Origin: DASSUW01 sp963730535
Lineage (GTDB): Bacteria; Actinomycetota; Thermoleophilia; Solirubrobacterales; Solirubrobacteraceae
Direction: 5' to 3'
Length of the DNA stretch: 64,000 nucleotides
Assembly (NCBI GenBank): GCA_963730535.1
Contig: CAVSRU010000008.1
Span: forward strand, 62,001 to 126,000
The notes below the pieces were generated by a model. That model was given only the letters and a program-made list of their open reading frames with translations. It did no database searches and had not been told where the DNA came from. Position numbers and translations under genes: made by a program. Shown here in pieces: positions 1 to 8,404 of the stretch; within the stretch, counting starts at the first letter, position 1; each line of letters begins with the position of its first letter.

Positions 1-313
1 CGGACGGCGGTTCGACGAGCCAGAGGACGAGGTCGATCACGACGCCGACGACGATCGCGTTGGCCAGCGTGCCGATCCCCACGCGCTGGCGGAGCGGCCA
101 CCAGCCGAGCAGCACGACGAAGCTGATCAGCACCGACCAGGTGCCGATCCCGAGGCCGAACGTGCGCGACAGGCCCTGGTGGAGCACGTCCCAGGGCGCC
201 AGCCCGAGCCCGCTGAGCACCATCATCGCGATCGTCACCCCGAACAGAACCAGGCCGCCCATGAGCAGCGCGCCTCGAAACGCGCGGCGGTCGGGTGGGA
301 GCGGCAGGAACAT
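1..313 (-). CDS. YczE/YitT-like integral membrane protein, C-terminus off window
   Basis: Minus-strand gene whose 3' part lies beyond the left edge; about 104 residues are visible. After a short basic N-terminus (MFLPLPPDRRAFR) come at least two hydrophobic helices. The stretch between them reads GLGLAPWDVLHQGL, then GIGTWSVLI and RVGIGTLANAI. This pattern (APWDVL, GIGT, repeated further on as GIGTLAN) is typical of YczE/YitT family membrane proteins, whose function is mostly unknown. ATG at 313 is used; an in-frame GTG at 334 is a possible longer start. It is divergent from the cupin gene that starts at 335, so the two share about 20 bp of control region. Confidence 0.75.
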   Translation of the reverse strand, partial: MFLPLPPDRRAFRGALLMGGLVLFGVTIAMMVLSGLGLAPWDVLHQGLSRTFGLGIGTWSVLISFVVLLGWWPLRQRVGIGTLANAIVVGVVIDLVLWLVEPPS

Positions 314-321
314 GGGGCGGG

Positions 322-327
322 GATAAT
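322..327 (+). promoter_or_regulatory. -10 box GATAAT of a leaderless cupin gene
   Basis: GATAAT ends 7 nt before the GTG at 335, so transcription would begin at or next to the start codon. No Shine-Dalgarno sequence and no clear -35 hexamer are visible. The box sits inside a near-palindrome (GCGGGGATAATCCCGC). Confidence 0.45.
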
Positions 328-334
328 CCCGCAC

Positions 335-880
335 GTGACACCGGAAACCCTGCGCGTCGACGACGGCGAGACGATCACCGACCGGGAGGAGCGCCGCCTC
401 GTGATCCTCTCCGCGCGGCCGGAGCTCACCGTCACGTGGACCCGCCATGCGCCCGGCGAGGCGGGGACCCAGCTGCACATCCACCACGAGCACGTCGACG
501 CGTTCTACGTGCTCGACGGCGAGCTGACGCTGCGGCTCGGCCCGGCCGGCGACCCGCTGAACGTTGGCGCGGGAAGCTTCGTCGCGGTTCCCCCGTACGT
601 CGTCCATGCCTTCCGCAACGAGAGCGAAGCGGCTGTGTCGTGGCTCAACTTCCACGCCCCGGACAAGGGGTTCGCCGACTACCTCCGGGGCGTCGCCGGG
701 TTCGACGACGCCGAGCCGCCGCCGGACGGCGGCCGCCCGCTCACGGACGCGATCACGGCGGTCCCACTCGACGAGGTCACCGTGCCGGGGCTCCGCGTCA
801 GCGTGCGCGGCGACGGCGGCGCGGAGCTCCGCTACGAGCTCGGCGACGGGCGCGCCATCGACATCACCACGCGCACGTGA
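335..880 (+). CDS. Cupin-domain protein (181 aa)
   Basis: Single-domain beta-barrel protein of unknown substrate. The first cupin motif is visible around residues 45-65 (GTQLHIHHEHVDAFYVLDGE: two His and a Glu that would bind metal), and the second around 85-105 (GSFVAVPPYVVHAFRN, with the last metal His). A C-terminal tail of about 50 residues has no recognised motif. GTG 335 is chosen because it follows a -10 box and opens the coding frame; no upstream ATG in this frame makes sense against the divergent gene. Function could be enzymatic or regulatory; the sequence does not say which. Confidence 0.85.
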   Translation: MTPETLRVDDGETITDREERRLVILSARPELTVTWTRHAPGEAGTQLHIHHEHVDAFYVLDGELTLRLGPAGDPLNVGAGSFVAVPPYVVHAFRNESEAAVSWLNFHAPDKGFADYLRGVAGFDDAEPPPDGGRPLTDAITAVPLDEVTVPGLRVSVRGDGGAELRYELGDGRAIDITTRT

Positions 881-927
881 TCCTCTAAAGGCTCCCTCGA
901 CGACTGCAGAGCGCGTGGGGAGACGCG

Positions 928-956
928 TCGACACGTCGGCGAGGATCGACTACGCT
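928..956 (+). promoter_or_regulatory. Promoter of the MMPL transporter gene
   Basis: TCGACA at 928-933 (one mismatch from TTGACA), an exact 17-nt spacer, then TACGCT at 951-956. Predicted start of transcription is about 963, giving a 35-nt leader with GAAGGG upstream of the ATG at 998. Confidence 0.55.
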
Positions 957-997
957 CGCGGCGACGCCTCCCCACGTCGACGAAGGGTCGCTCTCCC

Positions 998-3190
998 ATG
1001 GCCCGCTGGACCGATTTCGTCATCGCCCATCGTGGGCGCATCCTCGCCGTCTGGATCGCGCTGTTCGCCCTGGGCGGCTTCGCCACAGCCAACCTCGGCG
1101 GACTGCTGACGAACCGCTTCAGCGTGCCCGGTTCCGAGTCCGAGCGCGGCCTCGAGCTGGTCAAGGAGCGCATGGGCGATCGCTCGGACGGCGCGTTCAC
1201 GCTCGTCGCCACGGACGTCGACGGCGCGGCCGACCGCAAGGCCGTCGAGGCCGCCGCCGCGCGCGCCGCCCGCGCGGTCGCCGGCGGCAAGGCGGGGACG
1301 CTGCTCGATGCCGGCCCCGGCGTCGTGTACGTCCAGGTCTTCACGCCGCTGGAGAACCAGGACGCGGCGAAGCGCACTCCCGAGCTGCGACGTGCGATCG
1401 GGAACGTGGAAGGGGCGACGACGTACCTGACCGGCTATCCGGCGATCGGCCACGACACCGAGGACATCTTCAACGAGGACCTCGCGCGCGGCGAGTCGAT
1501 CGCGGTGCCGATCGCGCTGTTCGTGATGGCCTTCATGTTCGGCACGCTCGGCGGTATCGCGATTCCGGTGGCGTTCGCGGCGATGACCATCCCGGTGACG
1601 CTCGGGTTCGTATGGGTCTTCGCCCACGTGATGGAGATGGCGATCTACGTCACCAACATCGTGGCCCTCATCGGCCTGGCGATCGCGGTCGACTACTCGA
1701 TGCTCGTCGTGTTCCGCTTCCGTGAGGAGCTTGCCCACACCGAGGACCCGCACGCGGCGCTGCGGACCACGATGGCGACTGCGGGCCGGGCGACGCTGTT
1801 CTCGGGCGGCGTGGTCGCGATCGGCCTCGCGCTGCTCGTCTTCATGCCGCTGCCGTTCATGCGCTCGATGGGTGTCGGCGGCCTGCTTGTGCCGCTCGTG
1901 TCGATGGCCGCCTCGGCGACACTGCTGCCCGCGCTGCTGGCCGTCATGGGCCGCGGGGTCAACCGCTGGCGGATCATCCCGCGGCGCGTGCTCGAGCGCC
2001 GCGCGGCCACGGACGTGACGGGGCCCTGGCACCGGCTGGCGACCTCGATCATGCGCCGCCCCGTGCTGTGGTTCGTCGCCGCGGGCGGGCTGATGCTCAC
2101 GCTCGCGCTCCCGGCCCTCGGGCTCGCCCTCACCGGCGGCGACAACCGCGGGGTCCCGCTCACGACCGAGTCGACGCGCGGCCTGCACGTGCTCCAGACG
2201 ACGCTCGGGCCGGGCGCGCTCGCCCCGCATCAGCTGGTCGTCGACACGCACCGGGCCGGGGGCGCGAGCGACCCGGCGATCGTCGCCGCGCAAGAGCGCT
2301 TCGTCGCCGAGCTCCGGCGCGACCCCGAGATCATTCCCGAGACGATCCTCGCCCCCGCACTCGTCCCGCCCGCGCAGGCGCGGCAGGCGAACCTGGTCGA
2401 TGCCGACGGCCGCGTGCTCCAGATCCGCGCCGCCGGCCGCGCGGACTCCGGGGAGCCGTCGTCGATCGACCTCGTCAAGCGGATCCGCGACCGCTACATA
2501 CCGGCTGCCCACTTCCCGCGCAGCGCGGAGGTGCTGCTGAGCGGCGCTCCCGCCTTCGGCGTCGACTTCCTGGACCGCGCGTACAGCGCGTTCCCGTGGC
2601 TCGTGCTCGCCGTGCTCGTGGTCTCCTACCTACTACTCCTGCGCGCGTTCCGTTCCGTCGTGCTGCCGGCCAAGGCGGTGGTGATGAACCTGCTCTCCGT
2701 CAGCGCAACGTACGGCGTGCTCGTCCTCGCCTTCCAGCACGGCTGGGGTGAGCCGTTCGGGCTGCAGCAGTCGCCGCAGGTCGAAGGCTGGATCCCCATC
2801 TTCCTGTTCGCGATGCTGTTCGGGCTCTCGATGGACTACGAGGTCTTCCTGCTCTCGCGCATCCGGGAGGAGTGGGAGCTCCGCCACGACAACGAGCACG
2901 CCATCGCGTACGGGTTGGAGCACACCGGCCGGATCATCACGGCGGCCGCGGTGATCATGATCGCGGCGTTCTCGGGCTTCCTCGCCGGCAGCTTCGTCGG
3001 CCTCCAGGAGTTCGGGCTCGGGCTCGCGGCGGCGATCCTGCTCGACGCCACGATCGTGCGCGCGATCCTGGTCCCCGCGACGATGAAGCTGCTCGGACAG
3101 TGGAACTGGTACCTGCCCGAGCGCGTGCGCCGGGCGCTGCGGCTGCGGCCGCCGGCCGCGCCCACGAGAGCGCCCGTCGAGCAGGCCTGA
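998..3190 (+). CDS. MMPL-family RND transporter (730 aa)
   Basis: Inner-membrane transporter of the MmpL/RND superfamily, which exports lipids or hydrophobic compounds using the proton gradient. It has the classic two-fold architecture: one helix near residues 14-34, a periplasmic loop, five or six helices from about 167 to 320, a second single helix near 355, a second loop, and a final helix bundle from about 535 to 705. Each half carries the family Asp-Tyr signature in a membrane helix: IGLAIAVDYSMLVVFRFREE in the first and MLFGLSMDYEVFLLSRIREEW in the second. Length fits the short MMPL type seen in many actinobacteria. It stands alone, so substrate cannot be inferred. Confidence 0.93.
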   Translation: MARWTDFVIAHRGRILAVWIALFALGGFATANLGGLLTNRFSVPGSESERGLELVKERMGDRSDGAFTLVATDVDGAADRKAVEAAAARAARAVAGGKAGTLLDAGPGVVYVQVFTPLENQDAAKRTPELRRAIGNVEGATTYLTGYPAIGHDTEDIFNEDLARGESIAVPIALFVMAFMFGTLGGIAIPVAFAAMTIPVTLGFVWVFAHVMEMAIYVTNIVALIGLAIAVDYSMLVVFRFREELAHTEDPHAALRTTMATAGRATLFSGGVVAIGLALLVFMPLPFMRSMGVGGLLVPLVSMAASATLLPALLAVMGRGVNRWRIIPRRVLERRAATDVTGPWHRLATSIMRRPVLWFVAAGGLMLTLALPALGLALTGGDNRGVPLTTESTRGLHVLQTTLGPGALAPHQLVVDTHRAGGASDPAIVAAQERFVAELRRDPEIIPETILAPALVPPAQARQANLVDADGRVLQIRAAGRADSGEPSSIDLVKRIRDRYIPAAHFPRSAEVLLSGAPAFGVDFLDRAYSAFPWLVLAVLVVSYLLLLRAFRSVVLPAKAVVMNLLSVSATYGVLVLAFQHGWGEPFGLQQSPQVEGWIPIFLFAMLFGLSMDYEVFLLSRIREEWELRHDNEHAIAYGLEHTGRIITAAAVIMIAAFSGFLAGSFVGLQEFGLGLAAAILLDATIVRAILVPATMKLLGQWNWYLPERVRRALRLRPPAAPTRAPVEQA

Positions 3191-3234
3191 CGGGCGGCTA
3201 GCCGCGCGCCGGACGCGCGCGTAGGCTGCGCCGA

Positions 3235-4041
3235 ATGCGTCGCCTCGCACTGTTTGCCGGAGTGCTGCTGGCTGTCGCGGCGCCCGACCTGCTGCGCGGC
3301 AGCTCCGAGCCGGTGCGTGACGCCGAGGCGGCGAAGCTGCCGGAGCCGGTGGCCGACATGGGGACGGCGCCGGTCCCGCCGCTCACGACCCGGGCGCAGC
3401 TGCGCCGCGCAGGGCGGTGGGCGGCGAGGCGCAAGGGGGAAGTGGCGTTCGCGGTGCTCGACGACCGGCGGCGGCTGCGCGGCGAGGACGAGGACGTGCA
3501 GATGCCCTCGGCCAGCCTCTCGAAGGCGATGCTGATGATCGCCGTGCTGCGCGCCGAGAAGGCGCTCGACGCGGCCACCGAGGTGACGCTGCGCTCGATG
3601 GTCACCGCCTCGGACAACGACGCGGCCGACCTCGTCTATGCCCGCGTCGGCAGCGCCGGCCTGCTCGACGTGGCGCGGGCGGCGCGCATGACGCGCTTCG
3701 TCCCCGGCTACTGGGCGCAGGCCCGGGTCACCGCCGCCGACCAGGCACGGCTCTTCTTCCGCCTCGACCGCGTCGTCCCGCGCCGGCATCGCCGGCTCGC
3801 CCGCTCGCTGCTGTCCTCGATCGTCCCGTGGCAGAGCTGGGGCGCCGCGTCGGTCGCCCGCCGCGCGGGCCTGCAGGTGTGGTTCAAGGGCGGCTGGCGC
3901 ACCGACGTCGTGCACCAGGCCGCGCTCGTCGAGGGCCACGGGCGGCGCGAGGCGGTCGCCGTGCTCACGCGCGGCAGCCCGTCGTTCCGGTACGCGGTGG
4001 CGACGGTCGAGGGCGTCGCCCGGCGGCTCCTCAGCGACTGA
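3235..4041 (+). CDS. Exported serine hydrolase of the class A beta-lactamase fold (268 aa)
   Basis: N-terminal signal-like helix (residues 3-19, LALFAGVLLAVAAPDLL) predicts export. The penicillin-binding/beta-lactamase fold is shown by three ordered motifs: S94-L-S-K97 (active-site serine and lysine), S126-D127-N128, and K218-G-G220 in place of the usual KTG. The usual Glu166-bearing omega-loop motif is not evident, so hydrolysis of beta-lactams is doubtful; a peptidoglycan or esterase role is as likely. Start ATG lies 7 nt after a TAGGCT -10 box (3222-3227), consistent with a leaderless transcript. It overlaps the convergent amidohydrolase gene by 11 bp. Confidence 0.85.
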   Translation: MRRLALFAGVLLAVAAPDLLRGSSEPVRDAEAAKLPEPVADMGTAPVPPLTTRAQLRRAGRWAARRKGEVAFAVLDDRRRLRGEDEDVQMPSASLSKAMLMIAVLRAEKALDAATEVTLRSMVTASDNDAADLVYARVGSAGLLDVARAARMTRFVPGYWAQARVTAADQARLFFRLDRVVPRRHRRLARSLLSSIVPWQSWGAASVARRAGLQVWFKGGWRTDVVHQAALVEGHGRREAVAVLTRGSPSFRYAVATVEGVARRLLSD

Positions 4042-4777
4042 CGCCGTACCAGGCGGCCGCGTTGTCGTGCAGCGCGCGCCGCGCGAGCTCCGGCCCCAGC
4101 ACGGCGCGCACGAGGTCGACGTCGGCGTCGGCGAACGGCCGCCGCGCCCGGGTGGACGGCAGGTCGGTGCCGAACAGGAGCGCCCCCGGGTCGACCGCCG
4201 CGATCGCGCGCAGCGCCGCCGCGACGTCGAGCGACGCGCGCCCGAACCCCGTCGCCTTGACCTTCACGCCCCGATCGACGAGGCGCAGGAGCGCCGGCAG
4301 GCCGTCCTCTTGGAGGCCGAGGTGGTCGATGCTGGCCCGCGGGAGCGCCGCCAGCCGCGCCTCGTGCGACGCCAGCTCGCGCCCGTCGACGTAGACCTCG
4401 GCGTGCCAGCCCGCGAGCGCGAACACCCGCCCGGCGAGTTCCTCGAGGTCCTCGAGCGGCGCGCCGGCGCCGCGGAAGAGGTTGAAGCGCACCGCCCGCA
4501 CGCCGGCGCGGTCGAGCGCCAGGATCTCGTCGTCGCCGGCCGACGCGGGCAGCTGGGTCACGCCCACGAAGCCCGGTCCCAGCCGCTCCAGCGCGTCGAC
4601 GAGGTAGGACTGGTCGAACGCCTGGAACGACCCGGAGACCACCGCGCCGCCGCGGACGTCGAGGCGCGCGGTGCGCTCGCGGTAGTCGTCGACCGTGAAC
4701 GGCTCGGGCACGTACCCGTCGCTCGCGACGAGCGGGAAGCGCGGATCGACGATGTGCAGGTGCGCGTCGAAGAGCAC
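4031..4777 (-). CDS. Amidohydrolase-2 type TIM-barrel hydrolase (248 aa)
   Basis: Metal-dependent hydrolase or decarboxylase of the amidohydrolase superfamily. The N-terminus shows the first-strand metal motif DAHLHI (residues 4-9); RFNLF near 98 and the IDHLGL strand with a candidate His near 149 follow; FGTDLPS near 202-208 holds the catalytic Asp. Substrate is unknown; relatives act on lactones, dicarboxylates or aromatic acids. The GTG start lies 6 nt after a TAGCCT -10 box (4784-4789) whose TAG is the stop codon of the upstream ParB-like gene, so it can be transcribed alone or as part of that unit. Confidence 0.85.
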   Translation of the reverse strand: MLFDAHLHIVDPRFPLVASDGYVPEPFTVDDYRERTARLDVRGGAVVSGSFQAFDQSYLVDALERLGPGFVGVTQLPASAGDDEILALDRAGVRAVRFNLFRGAGAPLEDLEELAGRVFALAGWHAEVYVDGRELASHEARLAALPRASIDHLGLQEDGLPALLRLVDRGVKVKATGFGRASLDVAAALRAIAAVDPGALLFGTDLPSTRARRPFADADVDLVRAVLGPELARRALHDNAAAWYGVSR

Positions 4778-4783
4778 CCGCCG

Positions 4784-4789
4784 AGGCTA
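4784..4789 (-). promoter_or_regulatory. -10 box TAGCCT embedded in the upstream stop codon
   Basis: On the minus strand the TAG stop of the ParB-like gene (4787-4789) is followed by CCT, giving TAGCCT, 6 nt before the GTG start of the amidohydrolase. One of several such stop/-10 fusions in this window. Confidence 0.45.
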
Positions 4790-5215
4790 CGCGGCCTCGA
4801 CGACCGCCCGGATCATCGTCGCGCCGCGTGCGCGGGCGACGGAGACGCGGTGATGACCGTCGCGGAGCGCGTAGCCGTCGCCGACCCGGACGACTGAGAC
4901 GGGGGGAAGCGGAGTACCGCGCAGCTCGGCCTCGAAGACGCGCAGCCAGCGGCAGCGGGTGACGGGGGCCGGACGGAAGCTGGCGTCGAACTGGGAAGCG
5001 CGGTTCGGCTCCGTCGTGGCGCAGATCGCCTCGACCGGGATGTCCTGCACGCCGCGGCTCGCGCTTGCGCCCGACCGCCGGCGCAGCGGCTGGTCGTAGA
5101 CGGCGAGGAGACCGCGGCACTGGCGCCGCAGCCGGGCCACGAGCATGGTGCGCCGGCGAGCTCGCGCGGCGGCCGCGAAGGCGCGATCGGCCTCGAGCTC
5201 AGCCCAGGCGGACAT
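4787..5215 (-). CDS. ParB/Srx-like nuclease-fold protein (142 aa)
   Basis: The C-terminal half carries a ParB-like N-terminal fold signature, with LPPVSVVRVGDGYALRDGH followed by HRVSVARARG (about residues 105-135). The DGHHRV element is the conserved nucleotide-handling loop of ParB/sulfiredoxin-like domains. The N-terminal half is an Arg/Ala-rich helix. There is no DNA-binding helix-turn-helix, so it is not a chromosome-partitioning ParB; its role is unknown. The ATG at 5215 is chosen as the shortest start that keeps the whole helical region; longer starts run into non-coding-looking sequence. It is followed immediately by the amidohydrolase gene on the same strand. Confidence 0.7.
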   Translation of the reverse strand: MSAWAELEADRAFAAAARARRRTMLVARLRRQCRGLLAVYDQPLRRRSGASASRGVQDIPVEAICATTEPNRASQFDASFRPAPVTRCRWLRVFEAELRGTPLPPVSVVRVGDGYALRDGHHRVSVARARGATMIRAVVEAA

Positions 5216-5223
5216 CGAGAGGG

Positions 5224-5331
5224 CTAGAGGCCCTTGGCGGCCGGACGGTACTTCGCGCTGGGCCGCTCCCCGCACAGAAGCACGGCGAGGCGGACCAGAT
5301 CACGCTGAGAGGTGTTGGCGGGAAGGAGCAT
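5224..5331 (-). CDS. Possible 35-aa protein of unknown function
   Basis: Short minus-strand frame beginning MLLPANTSQRDL and ending RPAAKGL, stop TAG at 5224, just 8 nt before the ParB-like start. It is supported only by position and fair third-base GC. Its TAG stop is followed by CCC, giving a weak -10-like TAGCCC before the next gene. I do not recognise it. Confidence 0.3.
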   Translation of the reverse strand: MLLPANTSQRDLVRLAVLLCGERPSAKYRPAAKGL

Positions 5332-5420
5332 GGCCACAGTCTCGGGTTTTCGCGGCCTCGCAACGATGGGGCGACCCGGCGAATCGTCCGCGAGCAGCAC
5401 CACTCTGGTGGGTGGGGAAG

Positions 5421-5440
5421 CCGCACCCCGCGGGGTGCGG
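5421..5440 (-). terminator. Perfect 20-bp palindrome, probable terminator
   Basis: CCGCACCCCG followed by its exact reverse complement CGGGGTGCGG. It lies 10 bp past the stop codon of the minus-strand gene ending at 5451. No U-tract follows, as is common in very GC-rich actinobacteria. Confidence 0.5.
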
Positions 5441-5450
5441 GTACTCCCCG

Positions 5451-5702
5451 CTAACGGCGCCGGCGGCGAGCGCCCGCGCTGGCCGCTCGGCCCGCGAGCT
5501 TGCCAAGCCGGCGGGCCTCTTCGCTGCTGAGGTTGCGCGGGCGTCCGCGGGACTTGCGCAGGAGCTTGCTGACCTCCCGGCGCTCGTCGGCTGACAGCTC
5601 GTCCCAGCCGGCCTGGAGCCAGAGGTAGACGACGGACGCGCGGCGGCGCAGCTCGGCCCACGGGATCTCGCGGGCACTCGGGAGGCGACTTGGCTGGGGC
5701 AT
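5451..5702 (-). CDS. Small basic protein of unknown function (83 aa)
   Basis: Sequence features: an amphipathic middle (ASVVYLWLQAGWDELSADER), then REVSKLLRKSRGRPRNLS, and an Ala/Arg-rich basic tail ending in RRRR. The KSRGRPRNL and basic tail suggest nucleic-acid contact, but no known domain is recognised. It begins 24 bp from the divergent aldo/keto reductase start; a TACCCT -10 box lies 8 nt upstream of its ATG. Family is unknown to me beyond looking like short conserved actinobacterial proteins. Confidence 0.65.
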   Translation of the reverse strand: MPQPSRLPSAREIPWAELRRRASVVYLWLQAGWDELSADERREVSKLLRKSRGRPRNLSSEEARRLGKLAGRAASAGARRRRR

Positions 5703-5710
5703 CGATCCGG

Positions 5711-5720
5711 AGGGTAACCT
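5711..5720. promoter_or_regulatory. Back-to-back divergent -10 boxes (AGGGTAACCT)
   Basis: The 10-bp near-palindrome holds TAACCT for the plus strand (5715-5720, 6 nt before ATG 5727) and TACCCT for the minus strand (5711-5716, 8 nt before ATG 5702). Both genes would be leaderless from one overlapping core. Confidence 0.5.
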
Positions 5721-5726
5721 CGCGCG

Positions 5727-6776
5727 ATGGATTACCGACAGCTCGGCGCGTCCGGCCTGCGCGTCTCCGCGCTCACGCTCGGCACGATGACCTTCGGCGG
5801 CCGTGACAACTTCGCGAACGTGGGCTCGACCGACGTCGACGGCGCACGCCGCCAGCTCGACCTGTGCCTCGACCACGGCGTGAACTTCGTGGACACCGCC
5901 AACGTCTACTCGGGCGGACTGTCCGAGGAGATCCTCGGCCAGGCGATCGAGCGTCGCCGCGACCGGCTCCTGCTCGCCACCAAGGCGCGCATGCCGATGG
6001 GCGACGGGCAGAACGACGCCGGCCTCTCCCGTCACCACCTGATCGCCGAGTGCGAGGCGAGCCTGCGCCGTCTCGGGACTGACCACATCGACCTCTATCA
6101 GGTGCACGAGTGGGACGGGCAGACGCCGCTGGAGGAGACGATGGAGGCGCTCGACACGCTCGTGCGGAGCGGCAAGGTGCGCTACGTCGGGGCGTCGAAC
6201 TACTCCGGCTGGCAGCTGATGAAGGCGCTGGCCGTCGCCGACAGGCACGGCTACCAGCGGTTCGTCACGCAGCAGATCTACTACTCGCTCCAGGCCCGTG
6301 ACGCCGAGTACGAGCTCGTCCCGATCGCCGTCGACCAGGGCGTCGGCATCCTCGTGTGGAGCCCGCTCGCCGGCGGCCTGCTGTCCGGCAAGTTCCGGCG
6401 CGACCAACAAGGGCCGGAGGGCTCACGCCAGCTGTCCGACTGGAACGAGCCGCCGGTGCGCGACCGCGAGCAGCTCTATGACATCGTCGACGCGCTGGTG
6501 GAGATCGGCGAGGGGCACACCGTGTCGGCCGCGCAGGTGGCGCTGGCGTGGCTGCTGCGCCGGCCGGGCATCGTGTCGCTGATCATCGGGGCGCGCACCG
6601 AGGAGCAGCTCGCGGACAACCTCGCGGCGGCCGAGCTGGAGCTCTCAGATGCCGAGTACGACCGGCTCGAGGAGCTGAGCCGCCCGCCGCTCATCTACCC
6701 GCACTGGCACCAGGCGAAGACGGCCGTCGATCGCCTCGGGCCCGCCGACCTCGCGCTGCTCGGACCCTACGTCTGA
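5727..6776 (+). CDS. Aldo/keto reductase (349 aa)
   Basis: NADPH-dependent carbonyl reductase on a TIM barrel. The catalytic tetrad is visible: D56 (FVDTANVYSGG), Y61, K86 (ATKAR) and H127 (YQVHEWD). The cofactor-end motif LIIGARTEEQL is present near 280. It resembles the AKR group annotated as general stress or sugar-aldehyde reductases; the natural substrate is unknown. Start ATG is 6 nt after TAACCT. A second, more distant reductase of the same fold lies 0.6 kb downstream on the opposite strand with a cupin gene between them. Confidence 0.9.
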   Translation: MDYRQLGASGLRVSALTLGTMTFGGRDNFANVGSTDVDGARRQLDLCLDHGVNFVDTANVYSGGLSEEILGQAIERRRDRLLLATKARMPMGDGQNDAGLSRHHLIAECEASLRRLGTDHIDLYQVHEWDGQTPLEETMEALDTLVRSGKVRYVGASNYSGWQLMKALAVADRHGYQRFVTQQIYYSLQARDAEYELVPIAVDQGVGILVWSPLAGGLLSGKFRRDQQGPEGSRQLSDWNEPPVRDREQLYDIVDALVEIGEGHTVSAAQVALAWLLRRPGIVSLIIGARTEEQLADNLAAAELELSDAEYDRLEELSRPPLIYPHWHQAKTAVDRLGPADLALLGPYV

Positions 6777-6805
6777 CGGGCCGGGCGCCGCGGGCGCCTG
6801 GCCCG
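6777..6805 (+). terminator. Stem-loop terminator after the aldo/keto reductase
   Basis: 13-nt arms with one mismatch (CGGGCCGGGCGCC and GGCGCCTGGCCCG) and a 3-nt loop, starting at the base after the TGA stop. No U-tract. Confidence 0.55.
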
Positions 6806-6839
6806 CCGGTCCAGGATCGCGGCCGGTAGGCTCGCCTGC

Positions 6840-7357
6840 GTGACGGCGCCGGAGGCAAGGCTCGAGGACGAAGGCCACGGCCTCGCGCCGTCGGCCCGCG
6901 GCTGGTTCGTGGTCAACCTGGCCGACGCGCGGGGACGCGGCAGCGAGAAGGTCGGCACCTGGACGGAGCTGGAGCCGCCCGAGGCGTTCGAGGACTACGG
7001 CATCGGCGTGCACGTCCTCCAGCCCGGGCAGGCCAACGGCCGCTACCACGAGGAGGACAACCAGGAGGACTTCCTCGTGCTCGTCGGCGAGTGCGTCGCG
7101 ATCGTCGAGGAGCAGGAGCGCCACCTCAAGGCGTGGGACTTCGTGCACTGCCCGCGTGGCACCCGTCACATCTTCGTGGGAGCCGGCGACGGGCCGTGCG
7201 CGATCCTCATGGTCGGTACCCGGCGACCGGGGCTCCTGTACCCGGTCAGCGAGGTCGCGGCCCGCTACGGCGCGTCGGTGCAGGAGCCGACGACCACGTC
7301 CCGCCAGGCATACGCCGGCGATCCGCCGCACACGGACGCGCGGTTCCCGTGGCCCCT

Positions 7358-7361
<4 letters not shown>
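6840..7361 (+). CDS. Cupin-domain protein (173 aa)
   Basis: Second cupin in the window, of a different subfamily from the one at 335. Around residues 60-85 it has QPGQANGRYHEEDNQEDFLV with a metal-binding His and acidic residues, and around 100-115 DFVHCPRGTRHIFVGAG with the second motif His. The flanks (SEKVGTWTELE at the N-terminus, TRRPGLLYPVSEVAARYG at the C-terminus) are common to a set of actinobacterial cupins of unknown activity. The GTG start follows TAGGCT by 7 nt, so the message is probably leaderless. Its end overlaps the convergent reductase gene by 4 bp. Confidence 0.85.
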
Positions 7362-8383
<1,022 letters not shown>

Positions 8384-8392
8384 CCGGCGCCG

Positions 8393-8399
8393 TAGCCTA
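8393..8399. promoter_or_regulatory. TAGCCTA: one heptamer holding two divergent -10 boxes
   Basis: Plus strand TAGCCT (8393-8398) lies 6 nt before GTG 8405; minus strand TAGGCT (8394-8399) lies 10 nt before ATG 8383. Two genes 21 bp apart appear to share this single element. Confidence 0.5.
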
Positions 8400-8404
8400 G
8401 CCAG

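Noticed and set aside
950..2512. Long minus-strand open frame opposite the MMPL transporter gene
   Set aside because: It is antisense to a clear membrane protein and its translation is Arg/Asp/His-rich low-complexity text with no domain. GC-rich codons on one strand commonly leave the opposite frame open.
4787..5215. Chromosome-partitioning ParB
   Set aside because: Only the ParB/Srx-like core is present; there is no helix-turn-helix, no ParA neighbour and no parS-like site.
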